A stretch of DNA of 64,000 nucleotides from Mycolicibacterium neworleansense (GCF_001245615.1 NZ_CWKH01000002.1:372001-436000); one strand, 5' to 3'. Positions 1 to 8,977 are shown, counted from the stretch's first letter. Notes: a model not told the origin generated them from the sequence alone. A program made the numbers and translations.

Positions 1-285
1 CCCCCTCGACCAGCACCATGCGGACCGTCGTAGGTGCCATCGCCACACCCAATACGATGTCCACCGAGTCCTCCAATGTGTTTGCTGCACTGCCTTTGTC
101 GCCATTGCGCACACATTCCGCACGAACCGACAACTAGAACCTTCATCGGTGCAACGTGCTCGATCGTTACACCCGCGCTCATTAGCTACAGCGCTGAGAT
201 TCCGGTCGGACCGCGACAGCCTGGTGCGTGCCGGCGCCGGTTAGTTAGACCCTACTCGGCATTACGACAAACGGCGCCGGCCGGT

Positions 286-1620
286 TCAGCCCGCGCTGTC
301 TTCCTGGGCCGGATCAGGGCGCTGATCCAGGGATCCCAACTGGCCCAGCGTCCCGCCGAACAATCCGGGCCGGCGCTGCGGCAGATGCCCGTGCACGCCC
401 TCGGCGTACGCGGATTCGGCGTGCTGGGTGAAGTCGACTCCGGTGGTCTCGTCCTCCGGGCTGAGCCGGAATCCCATGAACCGGTCGATCGCCTTGGCGA
501 TGACGTAGGACATCGTGAACGCATAGACGGCGACGGCGACGGCTCCCAGCAGCTGCTTGCCCAGCTGGGTCAGCCCACCGCCATAGAAGAGGCCCTGCGG
601 ACCTGCCGTCATCACCTCGGTGGCCAGGAATCCGATCAGCAGCACGCCCACCACACCGCCGACGAAGTGCACGCCCACCACATCGAGCGAGTCGTCATAG
701 CCGAAGCGGAACTTCAGGCCGATCGCGAAAGAACAGACCACACCGGCGGCCAGGCCGACCACGACCGCGCCCAGGGTGTTGACGGTGCCGCACGACGGGG
801 TGATCGCGACCAGACCGGCCACCACACCGGAGGCCGCGCCGAAGGTGGTGGGCTTGCCGTCACGGATCTGCTCGACGGTCAACCAGCCCAGCATGCCGAG
901 GCAGCCGGCGACCAGGGTGTTGAGGAAGATCGCGGCGGCCGTGCCGTTGGCCGCCAGCGCCGAGCCGGCGTTGAAACCGAACCATCCGAACCACAGCAGA
1001 CCGACGCCGAGCAGCACGAAGGGCAGGTTGTGCGGACGCATCGCCTCCTGCTTGAAGCCGATGCGCGGGCCGAGCACCAGGGCCAACGCCAGGGCCGACG
1101 AGCCGGAGACGATTTCGACGACGAGGCCGCCGGCGTAGTCGAGGACGCCGAGGCCGGCCAGCCAGCCGCCCGGGCCCCAGACCCAGTGCGCGACGACGGC
1201 GTAGACGGCGACGGCCCAGATCGGGACGAACAACATCCAGGCCGCGAACTTCGCGCGGTCCGCGATGGCCCCGCTGACCAGGGCGGCGGTGATGATCGCG
1301 AAGGTCAGCTGGAACGTGGCGAACAGCAGTTCGGGTACCGCGCCGTGGGCGGTGCTGGGCGTGATGCCGAGCATGCCGAAGTGCTGCAGGCCGCCGATCA
1401 GACCGCCGCCGGCGTCATCGGAGAACGCCAGGGTGTAGCCGACCAACAGCCAGGCCACGGTGACGAGCGGGATCGAGATGAAGCTCATCATGATCATGTT
1501 GAGCACGCCGGTGGTGCGGACCATACCGCCGTAGAAGATGGCGAGGCCGGGGGTCATCAGCAGGACCAGCGCGGTGCTGGCGAGCAGCCAGGCTGTGGCG
1601 GCCGGATCGATTTCGGGCAC
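286..1620 (-). CDS. amt: Ammonium transporter (Amt/MEP/Rh family)
   Basis: 444-residue integral membrane protein that moves ammonium into the cell. It has the usual Amt series of about 11 hydrophobic segments, the N-terminal GGMVRTTGVLN motif, a GAASG-V segment and a hydrophilic C-terminal tail, the part through which PII proteins gate Amt channels in general. GTG start at 1620 is preceded by AAAGGAG at good spacing. Odd point: the first of the twin pore histidines (H168 in E. coli AmtB, context DFAGGTVVHIN) is Glu169 here (DYAGGLVVEIVSG), while the second, His318 (VGVHFVGG), is kept. A Glu at this place is known from fungal Mep1/Mep3 proteins. No glnK or glnD is adjacent; the upstream neighbour is dcd, 197 nt away. 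Confidence 0.93.
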   Translation of the reverse strand: MPEIDPAATAWLLASTALVLLMTPGLAIFYGGMVRTTGVLNMIMMSFISIPLVTVAWLLVGYTLAFSDDAGGGLIGGLQHFGMLGITPSTAHGAVPELLFATFQLTFAIITAALVSGAIADRAKFAAWMLFVPIWAVAVYAVVAHWVWGPGGWLAGLGVLDYAGGLVVEIVSGSSALALALVLGPRIGFKQEAMRPHNLPFVLLGVGLLWFGWFGFNAGSALAANGTAAAIFLNTLVAGCLGMLGWLTVEQIRDGKPTTFGAASGVVAGLVAITPSCGTVNTLGAVVVGLAAGVVCSFAIGLKFRFGYDDSLDVVGVHFVGGVVGVLLIGFLATEVMTAGPQGLFYGGGLTQLGKQLLGAVAVAVYAFTMSYVIAKAIDRFMGFRLSPEDETTGVDFTQHAESAYAEGVHGHLPQRRPGLFGGTLGQLGSLDQRPDPAQEDSAG

Positions 1621-1681
1621 GTCGAGCTCCTTTGGTCTCGACGAGAATGTCCGGCCCGCGTTTCAGCCGCGCGGCGCGCGT

Positions 1682-1715
1682 GTTTCAGCCGTGTTTCGTG
1701 TTGCGGTGTGGTTAC
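1682..1715 (-). promoter_or_regulatory. Possible GlnR-type operator upstream of amt
   Basis: On the minus strand this stretch reads GTAAC-N6-GCAAC-N2-GAAAC-N6-GAAAC, which resembles the GTnAC-N6-GAAAC half-sites of actinobacterial GlnR, the global nitrogen regulator that controls Amt genes. It lies 62-95 nt upstream of the amt start. The spacing between the two pairs is not canonical, so this is suggestive only. Confidence 0.3.
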
Positions 1716-1817
1716 TGAAAGTTCACCGGCCGCCGGTTCCGCCTGCCGAGCGTGCGTGTCTGCCGGTGGGCGCGCCGTGTTTCGTCAGCAGTTCGTGCAC
1801 GCTCGCGATGCCGCGGC

Positions 1818-2387
1818 CTACGACTTGATGAAGTTCAAATGCGAGCGTGACGGCGTCGGGCCACGCTGACCTTGATATTTCGAGCCGACCTTGTCACTGC
1901 CGTACGGGTGCTCGGCCGGGCTGGTGAGCCGCAGCAGGCACAGCTGGCCGATCTTCATCCCGGGCCACAACGTGATGGGCAGGTTGGCGACGTTCGACAG
2001 CTCCAGGGTGATGTGCCCGGAGAAACCGGGGTCGATGAACCCGGCCGTCGAGTGCGTCAACAATCCGAGCCGGCCCAGCGAGGACTTGCCTTCCAGCCGT
2101 CCGGCCAGGTCATCGGGCAGCGTGCACACCTCGAGCGTGGAGCCCAGTACGAACTCCCCCGGGTGCAGCACGAACGGCTCGCCTTCCGCGGGTTCGACCA
2201 GCGTGGTCAGCTCGTCCTGTTGTTTGGCCGGGTCGATGTGGGTGTAGCGGGTGTTGTTGAAGACCCGGAACAGGTTGTCCAGACGTACGTCGACGCTCGA
2301 CGGCTGTACCAGGGCATCGTCGAACGGCTCGATGGCCAGGCGATTCGCGGCGATCTCGGCCCGGATGTCTCGATCGGAGAGCAGCAC
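1818..2387 (-). CDS. dcd: dCTP deaminase (probably bifunctional dCTP deaminase/dUTPase)
   Basis: 189 residues, the normal length of Dcd. The enzyme deaminates dCTP towards dUTP/dUMP for thymidylate synthesis. Recognisable features are the start [12 protein letters not shown], the [11 protein letters not shown] block, the FVLGSTLE segment, the catalytic-region motif [12 protein letters not shown] followed by [15 protein letters not shown], and the C-terminal [12 protein letters not shown] that closes over the triphosphate. I recall it as almost identical to M. tuberculosis Rv0321, which is reported to be bifunctional and to yield dUMP. GTG start. It lies 16 nt downstream of the 252-residue membrane protein gene on the same strand and may be cotranscribed with it. 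Confidence 0.96.
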   Translation of the reverse strand: MLLSDRDIRAEIAANRLAIEPFDDALVQPSSVDVRLDNLFRVFNNTRYTHIDPAKQQDELTTLVEPAEGEPFVLHPGEFVLGSTLEVCTLPDDLAGRLEGKSSLGRLGLLTHSTAGFIDPGFSGHITLELSNVANLPITLWPGMKIGQLCLLRLTSPAEHPYGSDKVGSKYQGQRGPTPSRSHLNFIKS

Positions 2388-2403
2388 CCGACGAGCGTAT
2401 CGG

Positions 2404-3162
2404 TTAGCGACGGACCACCCCCGGCACCGGCGGCAAGCTGGTGTCGGCGTGGGGCGCCAGCAAGGATTTGTCAGCTGCCCGCCCGACCATCGGCACCACC
2501 TTGCGCACCACGGTGTGAACCGGCTCGGTGGGCGGGGCCGGCGCGGGATGTCCAGCGGGGGTCGACGCCTGCGGCGGGGTGGCGGTGTCGTGGCCGCCGC
2601 GCACCGTCATCGCCAGGAACGCCGAACCCGCCACGATCAGCACCGCTGTCGCCACGGCCATGGCCAAGGTGTGCGTCAGTGCGGCGGGTTTGACTGCCGG
2701 CGCGGCCTCGTCGCGAATGTCGGCACTGGCGATCAGCGCGCCGCGCGCCAGCAGCAGGGTGGCATCATCGTTGAGCGCCGAGTTCGACTCCCCGCCAGGG
2801 CTTTCCGCTGTATGTGTCGCCGACCCAGCGGCCGCCTCCAACGCATCGGCACTGGAGACCACCGCGACGTTGGTGAGGCCCAGCTCCTCGAGCGCGTCCA
2901 GAACCAATCTGGCCTCGCTCGACACCGCATCGGTCCAGGTCAACGCAACACGTGCAACGGTGTAGCCGTTGGCAGGGGCGGCCGCACGGGTGTCGATCAC
3001 CGCGCTGACGACCTGGTCGCGGAAGCCGGGCTGCTCGACGCCGATACGAGTGTCGGCACCGAACGATTCGCGATCGATCACCGATCCGTCACCGCGGGTG
3101 CCCTCGACCAGGAGAAGCCGGGCGTCGCGCGAGGCCATGGCAATACCGATAACAACATCCAT
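2404..3162 (-). CDS. Conserved mycobacterial single-pass membrane protein
   Basis: 252 residues of a type common in mycobacteria (DUF7159-like), function unknown. The N-terminal part starts [21 protein letters not shown] and looks like an actin/ribonuclease-H-like fold used in many mycobacterial hypothetical proteins. One membrane helix lies at about residues 165-187 ([20 protein letters not shown]), followed by a Pro/Ala-rich extracytoplasmic tail of about 60 residues. ATG start. It is immediately upstream of dcd (16 nt), which suggests cotranscription but gives no functional clue. Confidence 0.75.
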   Translation of the reverse strand: MDVVIGIAMASRDARLLLVEGTRGDGSVIDRESFGADTRIGVEQPGFRDQVVSAVIDTRAAAPANGYTVARVALTWTDAVSSEARLVLDALEELGLTNVAVVSSADALEAAAGSATHTAESPGGESNSALNDDATLLLARGALIASADIRDEAAPAVKPAALTHTLAMAVATAVLIVAGSAFLAMTVRGGHDTATPPQASTPAGHPAPAPPTEPVHTVVRKVVPMVGRAADKSLLAPHADTSLPPVPGVVRR

Positions 3163-3523
3163 TGGGTTGAGTCCCTCGATTGGTTCGGCCCGACCTGCGG
3201 ACCTGTTCGCTCCATTCAGCGCCGGATGGAGCCCACGACTACCGACGGTAGAGAAGCTGCCTGAGAACGACAGCCCGAGGATTTACGTGACTCTCAGGGT
3301 GATGCGTGAGCGGCAATCATGTTCTGGGATCGAACGTTTCGCCACGCGGGTTCGGGCGCCGGGTCCGCACTGGGCAGCCCCGTGTCAGCTGCGTCGAAGG
3401 CCTTCGCCAAATGCCGGCCACCGCCCGTCGGGTCCACCGGCGTCAATTTCTTAGACTCACCGCGCGTCGTCCGCCCGCCTTACCCACAACTGCGGGCGAG
3501 TTGCTATCCTTCGTCAGCACCAT
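3163..3523. other. Intergenic region upstream of tRNA-Gly
   Basis: 361 nt between the start of the membrane protein gene (minus strand) and tRNA-Gly (plus strand). The short reading frames here show no recognisable protein. It must hold the promoter of the minus-strand gene and that of the tRNA. I see no repeat or RNA structure beyond the -10-like element listed separately. Confidence 0.5.
3505..3510 (+). promoter_or_regulatory. Likely -10 element of the tRNA-Gly promoter
   Basis: TATCCT fits the mycobacterial TAnnnT -10 consensus and lies 13 nt before the first base of the tRNA, as expected for a tRNA promoter. No convincing -35 is seen. Confidence 0.4.
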
Positions 3524-3594
3524 GCCGATGTAGTTCAATGGCAGAACATCAGCTTCCCAAGCTGAATACGCGGGTTCGATTCCCGTCATCGGCT
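3524..3594 (+). tRNA. tRNA-Gly (anticodon CCC)
   Basis: A full cloverleaf can be folded by eye: acceptor stem GCCGATG (3524-3530) with CATCGGC (3587-3593), D arm GTTC/GAAC, anticodon stem TCAGC/GCTGA with loop TTCCCAA, T arm GCGGG/CCCGT with loop TTCGATT, and discriminator T3594. The loop gives anticodon CCC, which decodes GGG. The CCA end is encoded (3595-3597). It stands alone between protein genes. Confidence 0.96.
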
Positions 3595-3782
3595 CCACGT
3601 TTTACCGGTCAGACCAGCGCCGATCAGCAGGCGCCCGGCTTCCCAGTGCACACCGTCACTGCAGAAATCTCGCGTAGAACCAGCCCTCGCCCCCTTATCT
3701 CCCATTCATTGAGAACCCTCATTGACAATCGCCGTCGCCGCGGATGACAGTGCTAGGCGTCCACGGAATGAGAGGCACGTCA

Positions 3783-4883
3783 TTGAGCACCAACCACCCC
3801 GACGACCAGCTCAACGAGCTCGGCTACTACGCCGTGACCCGCCACCCCGCGGATGTCCGGGTGGTTTTGCCCGAGGCACGTACGGCGGAGGCGCTCGGCC
3901 TGGGGTCGTGCCATATCGGTGAACGGTTCACCGTGAAGGACGCGGCGGTGCTCTCAGGCGCGGTGGCGGGCTGCAGCACGAGCTTGGGGATCGCGCCGTC
4001 GACGAACTATCACACCCGCCACCCCACGGTCACCGCCACCGTGGGGTCGACCATGCACGCCCTCACCGAGGGCCGCTTCGCCATGGCGTTCGGCCGTGGG
4101 ATGGCGGCGTATTGGCAGGCGATCGGTCTTCCCGTGGTGACCGAGGCCCGGCTGCGCGATTTCTTCGGCATCCTGCGCCGGCTCTGGGCCGGCGAGATGA
4201 TCGTGAATCACGAGGGTCCGGCCGGGAAGTGGCCGCTGCTGCGTCATGTGAGTGGCCTGGCGGACGGTCCGCCGATCGGTCTGGTGGCGGTCGGCCCGAA
4301 GACCATGGAACTCGCCGGTGAGATCTGCGATTTCGTTGTGCTTCATACGTTTTTCTCCGACGAGGCGACGACGGCGTCGGTCGCGGCGGTACGCCGGGGC
4401 GCCGAACGCGCGGGCAAGGACCCCGACAGCGTCCGCATCTGGGCGTGCCTGGCGACGGTGCCCGACGCGTTGTCGGAGGACGACCAGTTGCGTCGCGGGG
4501 TCGGCCGGCTCGCGACCTATCTGCAGGCGTACCCGGATGTGCTCGTCAAGGCCAATGGCTGGGACCGCGGAGCGTGTGACCGGATCCGGCAGTCCGAACT
4601 GTTCACCGATGCGGCCACCGCCGGGCCGATCGACGCGAGTGCCTCGTTCGAGACGCTGCAGCGGATCGCCGAACTGATTCCCGCCGAGTGGTTGGACTCC
4701 GTGGCCAAGGGATCACCGCAGGACTGCGCGAAGACGATCGCCCGGCAGTACGACCTTGGCGTTCACTCCGTCATCATGCACGGGGCAAGTCCACATGAGC
4801 TCGAGCCGGTCGTGCACGCCTACCGCGCTGATCGGCCGACACTGCGCCGGGCGGTCGCGGCGAACCCCGGGAGGTTTGCCTGA
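3783..4883 (+). CDS. LLM-class flavin/F420-dependent oxidoreductase
   Basis: About 366 residues with the luciferase-like monooxygenase TIM-barrel pattern: ELGYYAVTRHP at the start, ALGLGSCHIGER, then a FAMAFGRGMAAYW segment and a VAVGPKTMELAGEICDFVVL cofactor-site segment. It resembles the F420-dependent subfamily TIGR03857, abundant in mycobacteria; the substrate is unknown. Start choice: TTG 3783 has a good AGAGG ribosome site 7 nt upstream; ATG 3768 or 3744 would add 5 or 13 residues without a clear site. The stop overlaps the likely CTG start of the following TetR gene, so the regulator is probably translationally coupled and may control this enzyme. Confidence 0.85.
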   Translation: MSTNHPDDQLNELGYYAVTRHPADVRVVLPEARTAEALGLGSCHIGERFTVKDAAVLSGAVAGCSTSLGIAPSTNYHTRHPTVTATVGSTMHALTEGRFAMAFGRGMAAYWQAIGLPVVTEARLRDFFGILRRLWAGEMIVNHEGPAGKWPLLRHVSGLADGPPIGLVAVGPKTMELAGEICDFVVLHTFFSDEATTASVAAVRRGAERAGKDPDSVRIWACLATVPDALSEDDQLRRGVGRLATYLQAYPDVLVKANGWDRGACDRIRQSELFTDAATAGPIDASASFETLQRIAELIPAEWLDSVAKGSPQDCAKTIARQYDLGVHSVIMHGASPHELEPVVHAYRADRPTLRRAVAANPGRFA

Positions 4884-5566
4884 ACGCCCGCGAATCCCCG
4901 CAGGCGGCGCGCGCCCGGGAGCAGTGGCGGGCCGCGGTCGTCCAGTCGGCCGCGGGCACGCGGCTGAACAAGCGGGGCCTTGAGACCCGCGCCCGTCTGC
5001 TCGACGTCGCCATCCGCTGCCTGGCCGACAGCGGTGGCGAGCCGGTGTCGGCGAATCGCATCGCCAAGGATGCGGGCGTCACCTGGGGCACGGTGCAGCA
5101 CCAGTTCGGCGACCTCGACGGGCTGTGGGTAGCGGTGATCACCGAAATCCATTCTCGCAGTTGGGCCTCCGACGACGGTGACCCTCAGCCCCGCAACGAT
5201 ACGTTGGGGGAACGCGTGGCCGCCGCCATCGATTCCGTCTGGGCCTACCTCGAAACCACCGAGGGCCGGGCACTCACCGCGCTACGTACCTCACTGCCGC
5301 CGCGCCGTTCTGACATCGCCGCTGAATACCCTCAGACCGCAGCGGCTTTCGCGGCACGGGAACTCGATTGGATTCAAGGCTTCGACTATCTGATGGACGG
5401 GCTCGACCTCGACCCGGACCAGTTGTACCGGGTCCGGTGCCTGCTTCCCGCCGCCATCCGGGGCCTGAGCAATGAACGCCAGATGGGTTTCACCTCGGAT
5501 CTCGACGTCGCCCGTGCAGCTTTGACCGACGCGGTGGTGGCGTTGTTGTCCCAGCCGCGGCGGTGA
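4880..5566 (+). CDS. TetR-family transcriptional regulator (probable CTG start)
   Basis: About 228 residues. The N-terminal helix-turn-helix is complete only if translation starts well before the first in-frame GTG (5045): the residues before it (RGLETRARLLDVAIRCLADS) form helix 1, then SANRIAKDAGVTWGTVQHQF is the HTH and recognition helix. No ATG, GTG or TTG precedes it in frame, but CTG at 4880 overlaps the previous gene's stop (CTGA) and has a strong GGGAGG site 5 nt upstream. The C-terminal ligand domain is typical in size. It most likely regulates the oxidoreductase it is coupled to. Function is assigned by fold only; the CTG start is inferred. Confidence 0.82.
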   Translation: MNARESPQAARAREQWRAAVVQSAAGTRLNKRGLETRARLLDVAIRCLADSGGEPVSANRIAKDAGVTWGTVQHQFGDLDGLWVAVITEIHSRSWASDDGDPQPRNDTLGERVAAAIDSVWAYLETTEGRALTALRTSLPPRRSDIAAEYPQTAAAFAARELDWIQGFDYLMDGLDLDPDQLYRVRCLLPAAIRGLSNERQMGFTSDLDVARAALTDAVVALLSQPRR

Positions 5567-5822
5567 GGGCGCGCGGCGGGCGGGTCGGAAATCAGTTGGG
5601 CATCAACCGGTTCCTACCTGCCAACGGAAACATTCGGCGCGGGATGAATACAAACGGGCCTCATCGCTCACTGCCGTACTGCCACGAATTGCGTTGGTGC
5701 AAAACCGTTTCCCAGCCAGCGACAGCCCCCAATTGACGGCACTGCAAGCGCCGTACTCAACAAAACAAATTGCGCCGACAACTCACGGTCACCGCGGCGC
5801 CTACACGTGGGATACTCACGAG

Positions 5823-6308
5823 ATGGGCAGCGCGCCGCAGCACGACATGACCCGAACTCCGGTCGACGAACTGTCGGCGTTCGAAATAGCAACCCGAGAT
5901 CTGGTTGGCGTGGCGCTGCGCAGCGTGGACCAACTCGAGATTTCACTGCCGCAGTTCCGGCTGCTGCTCGTGCTGCAAGAGCGCGGCAAGTCGACCTCGA
6001 CCGAGTGCGCCCAGGCGCTCGGCGTCGTCGGGTCGACGGTCACCCGACTGGCCGACCGGCTGGATGCCTCCGGTCATCTGGTCCGCGGTTCCGATCCCAC
6101 CAACCGCAGCGTTGTCACCTTGGCGCTGACCGACCGTGGGCGCAAACTGGTCCGGCAAGTCACCACCCGGCGCCGGCGCGAGTTGAGCAGAGTCCTCGAC
6201 CGGCTCGACCCCGCCGAGCGCGCGGCATGCGCATCAGCTTTGCGGAGTTTTCATGAGCTACTGGTCGATGACGACGGCGACGACCTGAATCGCCCGATAC
6301 CGCTGTAG
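5823..6308 (+). CDS. MarR-family transcriptional regulator
   Basis: 161 residues from ATG 5823. The winged helix-turn-helix is clear: LEISLPQFRLLLVLQERG, then STECAQALGVVGSTVTRLADRL as the HTH, then a basic wing SGHLVRGSDPTNRSVVTLALTDRG typical of MarR, and a C-terminal dimerisation helix. An ATG at 5847 is an alternative start; the longer reading frame from 5694 adds sequence unlike MarR proteins. It precedes the exported sulfatase gene by 139 nt on the same strand. A possible operator (6359-6375) lies between them, so it may control the sulfatase, but this is inference. Confidence 0.88.
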   Translation: MGSAPQHDMTRTPVDELSAFEIATRDLVGVALRSVDQLEISLPQFRLLLVLQERGKSTSTECAQALGVVGSTVTRLADRLDASGHLVRGSDPTNRSVVTLALTDRGRKLVRQVTTRRRRELSRVLDRLDPAERAACASALRSFHELLVDDDGDDLNRPIPL

Positions 6309-6358
6309 ATATCACCCAAAACGGGCAATTGACAGATCAGCACTGCCAGGCACGAAAT

Positions 6359-6375
6359 GCGTTGGGCCACAACGC
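6359..6375. promoter_or_regulatory. Inverted repeat between marR-like gene and sulfatase
   Basis: GCGTTG-N5-CAACGC, a perfect 6-bp inverted repeat 73 nt upstream of the sulfatase start. It is a candidate site for the MarR regulator encoded just upstream. Nothing else supports the assignment. Confidence 0.25.
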
Positions 6376-6447
6376 TTTATCGGCTGTTTCCAAATCGCCG
6401 GTGTTTTATCCGGACAACGCGGACAGACCGTGCATAGTGTTGCCCCC

Positions 6448-8970
6448 ATGGAATCGAACCACGAGGACATCACCGAGACCGACAAACGCGGCAAGTTGTC
6501 GAGACGTTCGATGCTGGGGGGCATCGCAGCTGCCGGAGTAGGTGCCGCCGCGGTCGGCACGCTGGTTTCCGGTTGCGACGACTCAGGAAAACCGGGTGCC
6601 AGTGGTGCCGGAGGCGGAAACGCCGGCCCGCCGGACTACGGCACGGGCATCAACGAAGGCTTCGATGGAAAGATCGAACTGGACATTCGTGATTCGAAGC
6701 CGGATTGGAAGCCCTTCGAACTCAAACACGCGCCCGAGGGCGCACCAAACGTCCTGGTGGTGTTGTTCGACGACACCGGTATGGCCTCATGGTCGCCCTA
6801 CGGTGGCCGGATCAACATGCCGACGCTGCAGAAGTTGGCCGACAACGGACTCACCTATTCGCAGTGGCACACCACCGCGCTGTGCTCGCCCACCCGGTCC
6901 TGCCTCTTGACCGGCCGCAATCATCATGTGAACCGGTTCGCGAGCATCACCGAGGGTTCCGACGGCTTCCCGGGCGCGGCGGCCCGGCTGCCCGCGCAAT
7001 GCGCGACCGTGGGGCAGGTGCTACAGGACAACGGCTACAGCACGTTCTGGGTGGGCAAGGACCACAATGTCCCCGAGGAGGATGTCTCCAGCGGTGGCAG
7101 CAAATCGGAGTGGCCGCTGCAGAAGGGCTTCGACCGGTTCTACGGCTTCATCGGCGGCGAAACCAACCAGTGGTATCCCGACCTGTCCGAGGACAATCGG
7201 TTCATCGACCAGCCCTACCCACCCGAACAGGGCTATCACCTGTCCAAAGACCTTGCCGATCAAGCCATCCGGATGCTGCGCGACCAGCGTTCCAGCAACC
7301 CGTCCAAGCCCTGGTACATGTGGTTCTGCCCGGGCGCGAACCACGCACCGCACCACAGCCCCGAGGAGTACTCGGCAAAGTACAAGGGCAAGTTCGACGA
7401 CGGCTACGAGGCCTACCGCGAGTGGGTGCTCCAGCGGATGGTCGACAAGGGCATCATGCCCAAGGGCACCGAGCTGACCCCGATCAATCCGCTGCCCGAG
7501 GACGTGGCGTCGGAGGCCGACGCGGTGCGGCCGTGGGATTCACTTAGCCCCGACGAGAAGAAGTTGTTCTCGCGCATGGCGGAGGTGTTCGCCGGGTTCT
7601 CGGAGTACACCGATGCTCAGGCCGGGCGGGTGGTCGACTACCTGGAACAGACCGGGCAGCTGGACAACACCGTCATCTTCTACTGCGCCGACAATGGTGC
7701 CTCCGGTGAGGGTTCGCCGAACGGTTCGGTCAACGAGAACAAGTTTTTCAACGGCTACCCCGATGATCTCGCCGAGAACATGAAGATGCTCGACAAGCTC
7801 GGCACACCCGACACATACAACCACTACCCGACGGGCTGGGCGGTGGCGTTCTCCACGCCGTTCCAGATGTTCAAGCGGTACTCGCAGTTCTCCGGCGGCA
7901 CCTGCGATCCGATGGTGATCCACTGGCCCAAGGGCATCAAGGCCAAGGGCGAGGTGCGCCATCAGTACCACCACGCCACTGACGTCGTCCCGACCATTCT
8001 CGACGTCGCGGGCATCGAGATGCCCGCGGAGTATCGCGGCATCAAGCAGTATCCGATCAATGGCGTTTCGATGCGGTACAGCTTCGACGGTGCCGATGCC
8101 CCGACCACCAAGAAGCGCCAGTACTACGCAATGCTCGGCACTCGCGGAATCTGGCAGGACGGTTGGAAGGCCTCGTCGCTGCACGCACCAATTAGTGGAA
8201 AAGGACATTTCGACCAGGACAAGTGGGAGCTCTTCCACGTCGACGAGGATCGCTCCGAATCGAAGAACCTCGCCGATCAGAATCCGGACAAGCTCAAGGA
8301 GCTGATCGACGCGTGGAACGAGGAGGCCAAGAACAACTACGTGCTACCCCTGGATGACCGTGCTGCCGTCGAACTCATCACCATTGAGCGGCCTCAGTTC
8401 GAACCGCCCCGCAATCGCTATATCTACTACCCGGACACCGCTCCGGTGCCCGAGGGCGTGGCGGCCAACATCCGCGGCCGGTCCTACAAGATCATCGCCG
8501 ATGTCGACATGACCAAAGACGCGCAGGGCGTACTGTTCGCGCACGGTTCACGCTTCGGCGGTCACGCCTTGTTCATCAAGGACAACAAGCTGCACTACGT
8601 CTACAACTTCCTCGGCATCAAACCCGAGCAGGTGTTCGTCTCAGGACCGCTACCTGAAGGCAAGCATGCGCTGGGCATGGAATTCATCTGGGAGAAGAAG
8701 GGCGACCACGGTGAATCCCTGGGAACGACAATTCTTTACGTAGACGGCAAGGAAGCGGCCAAGGGACCGATGCGGGCGCAAATCGGCAAGTTCACCCTCG
8801 CCGGTGACGGGCTGTGCGTCGGGTTCGACAGCGGTGACAACGTGTCGGATCTGTACCAGAATCCGGGCCGGTTCACCGGCGGGACCATCAAGGGTGTCGC
8901 GGTCGACGTGAGCGAGGAGAAGTACGTCGACCTCAACCGGGAGGCGCAGGCCGCGTTCGCGACGGACTGA
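6448..8970 (+). CDS. Tat-exported lipoprotein arylsulfatase
   Basis: 840-residue sulfatase that should hydrolyse sulfate esters outside the membrane. The catalytic signature is CSPTRSCLLTGRN, with Cys146 the residue converted to formylglycine; the metal-site FDDTGMASW lies before it. The N-terminus has a twin-arginine signal (SRRSMLGG, Arg19-Arg20) and a lipobox LVSGC with Cys43, so it is predicted to leave the cytoplasm folded through Tat and be lipid-anchored. A C-terminal region of about 170 residues after the sulfatase core looks like a beta-sandwich domain. Start: ATG 6448, so that the signal is of normal length; GTG 6430 is possible. A strong hairpin follows the stop. The substrate is not known; release of sulfate for growth is likely. 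Confidence 0.92.
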   Translation: MESNHEDITETDKRGKLSRRSMLGGIAAAGVGAAAVGTLVSGCDDSGKPGASGAGGGNAGPPDYGTGINEGFDGKIELDIRDSKPDWKPFELKHAPEGAPNVLVVLFDDTGMASWSPYGGRINMPTLQKLADNGLTYSQWHTTALCSPTRSCLLTGRNHHVNRFASITEGSDGFPGAAARLPAQCATVGQVLQDNGYSTFWVGKDHNVPEEDVSSGGSKSEWPLQKGFDRFYGFIGGETNQWYPDLSEDNRFIDQPYPPEQGYHLSKDLADQAIRMLRDQRSSNPSKPWYMWFCPGANHAPHHSPEEYSAKYKGKFDDGYEAYREWVLQRMVDKGIMPKGTELTPINPLPEDVASEADAVRPWDSLSPDEKKLFSRMAEVFAGFSEYTDAQAGRVVDYLEQTGQLDNTVIFYCADNGASGEGSPNGSVNENKFFNGYPDDLAENMKMLDKLGTPDTYNHYPTGWAVAFSTPFQMFKRYSQFSGGTCDPMVIHWPKGIKAKGEVRHQYHHATDVVPTILDVAGIEMPAEYRGIKQYPINGVSMRYSFDGADAPTTKKRQYYAMLGTRGIWQDGWKASSLHAPISGKGHFDQDKWELFHVDEDRSESKNLADQNPDKLKELIDAWNEEAKNNYVLPLDDRAAVELITIERPQFEPPRNRYIYYPDTAPVPEGVAANIRGRSYKIIADVDMTKDAQGVLFAHGSRFGGHALFIKDNKLHYVYNFLGIKPEQVFVSGPLPEGKHALGMEFIWEKKGDHGESLGTTILYVDGKEAAKGPMRAQIGKFTLAGDGLCVGFDSGDNVSDLYQNPGRFTGGTIKGVAVDVSEEKYVDLNREAQAAFATD

Positions 8971-8977
8971 TGCGTGG

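Noticed and set aside
1..285. Gene at the left edge of the window
   Set aside because: Only short frames without recognisable patterns; amt ends at 286 and no start or domain is seen before it.
34..1869. 611-residue plus-strand reading frame across amt
   Set aside because: Gln/Asp/Arg-rich composition typical of the antisense frame of a GC-rich gene; the minus strand encodes a clear ammonium transporter.
3722..3727. TTGACA as -35 of the LLM oxidoreductase promoter
   Set aside because: No -10 hexamer at 16-19 nt spacing before the start codon.
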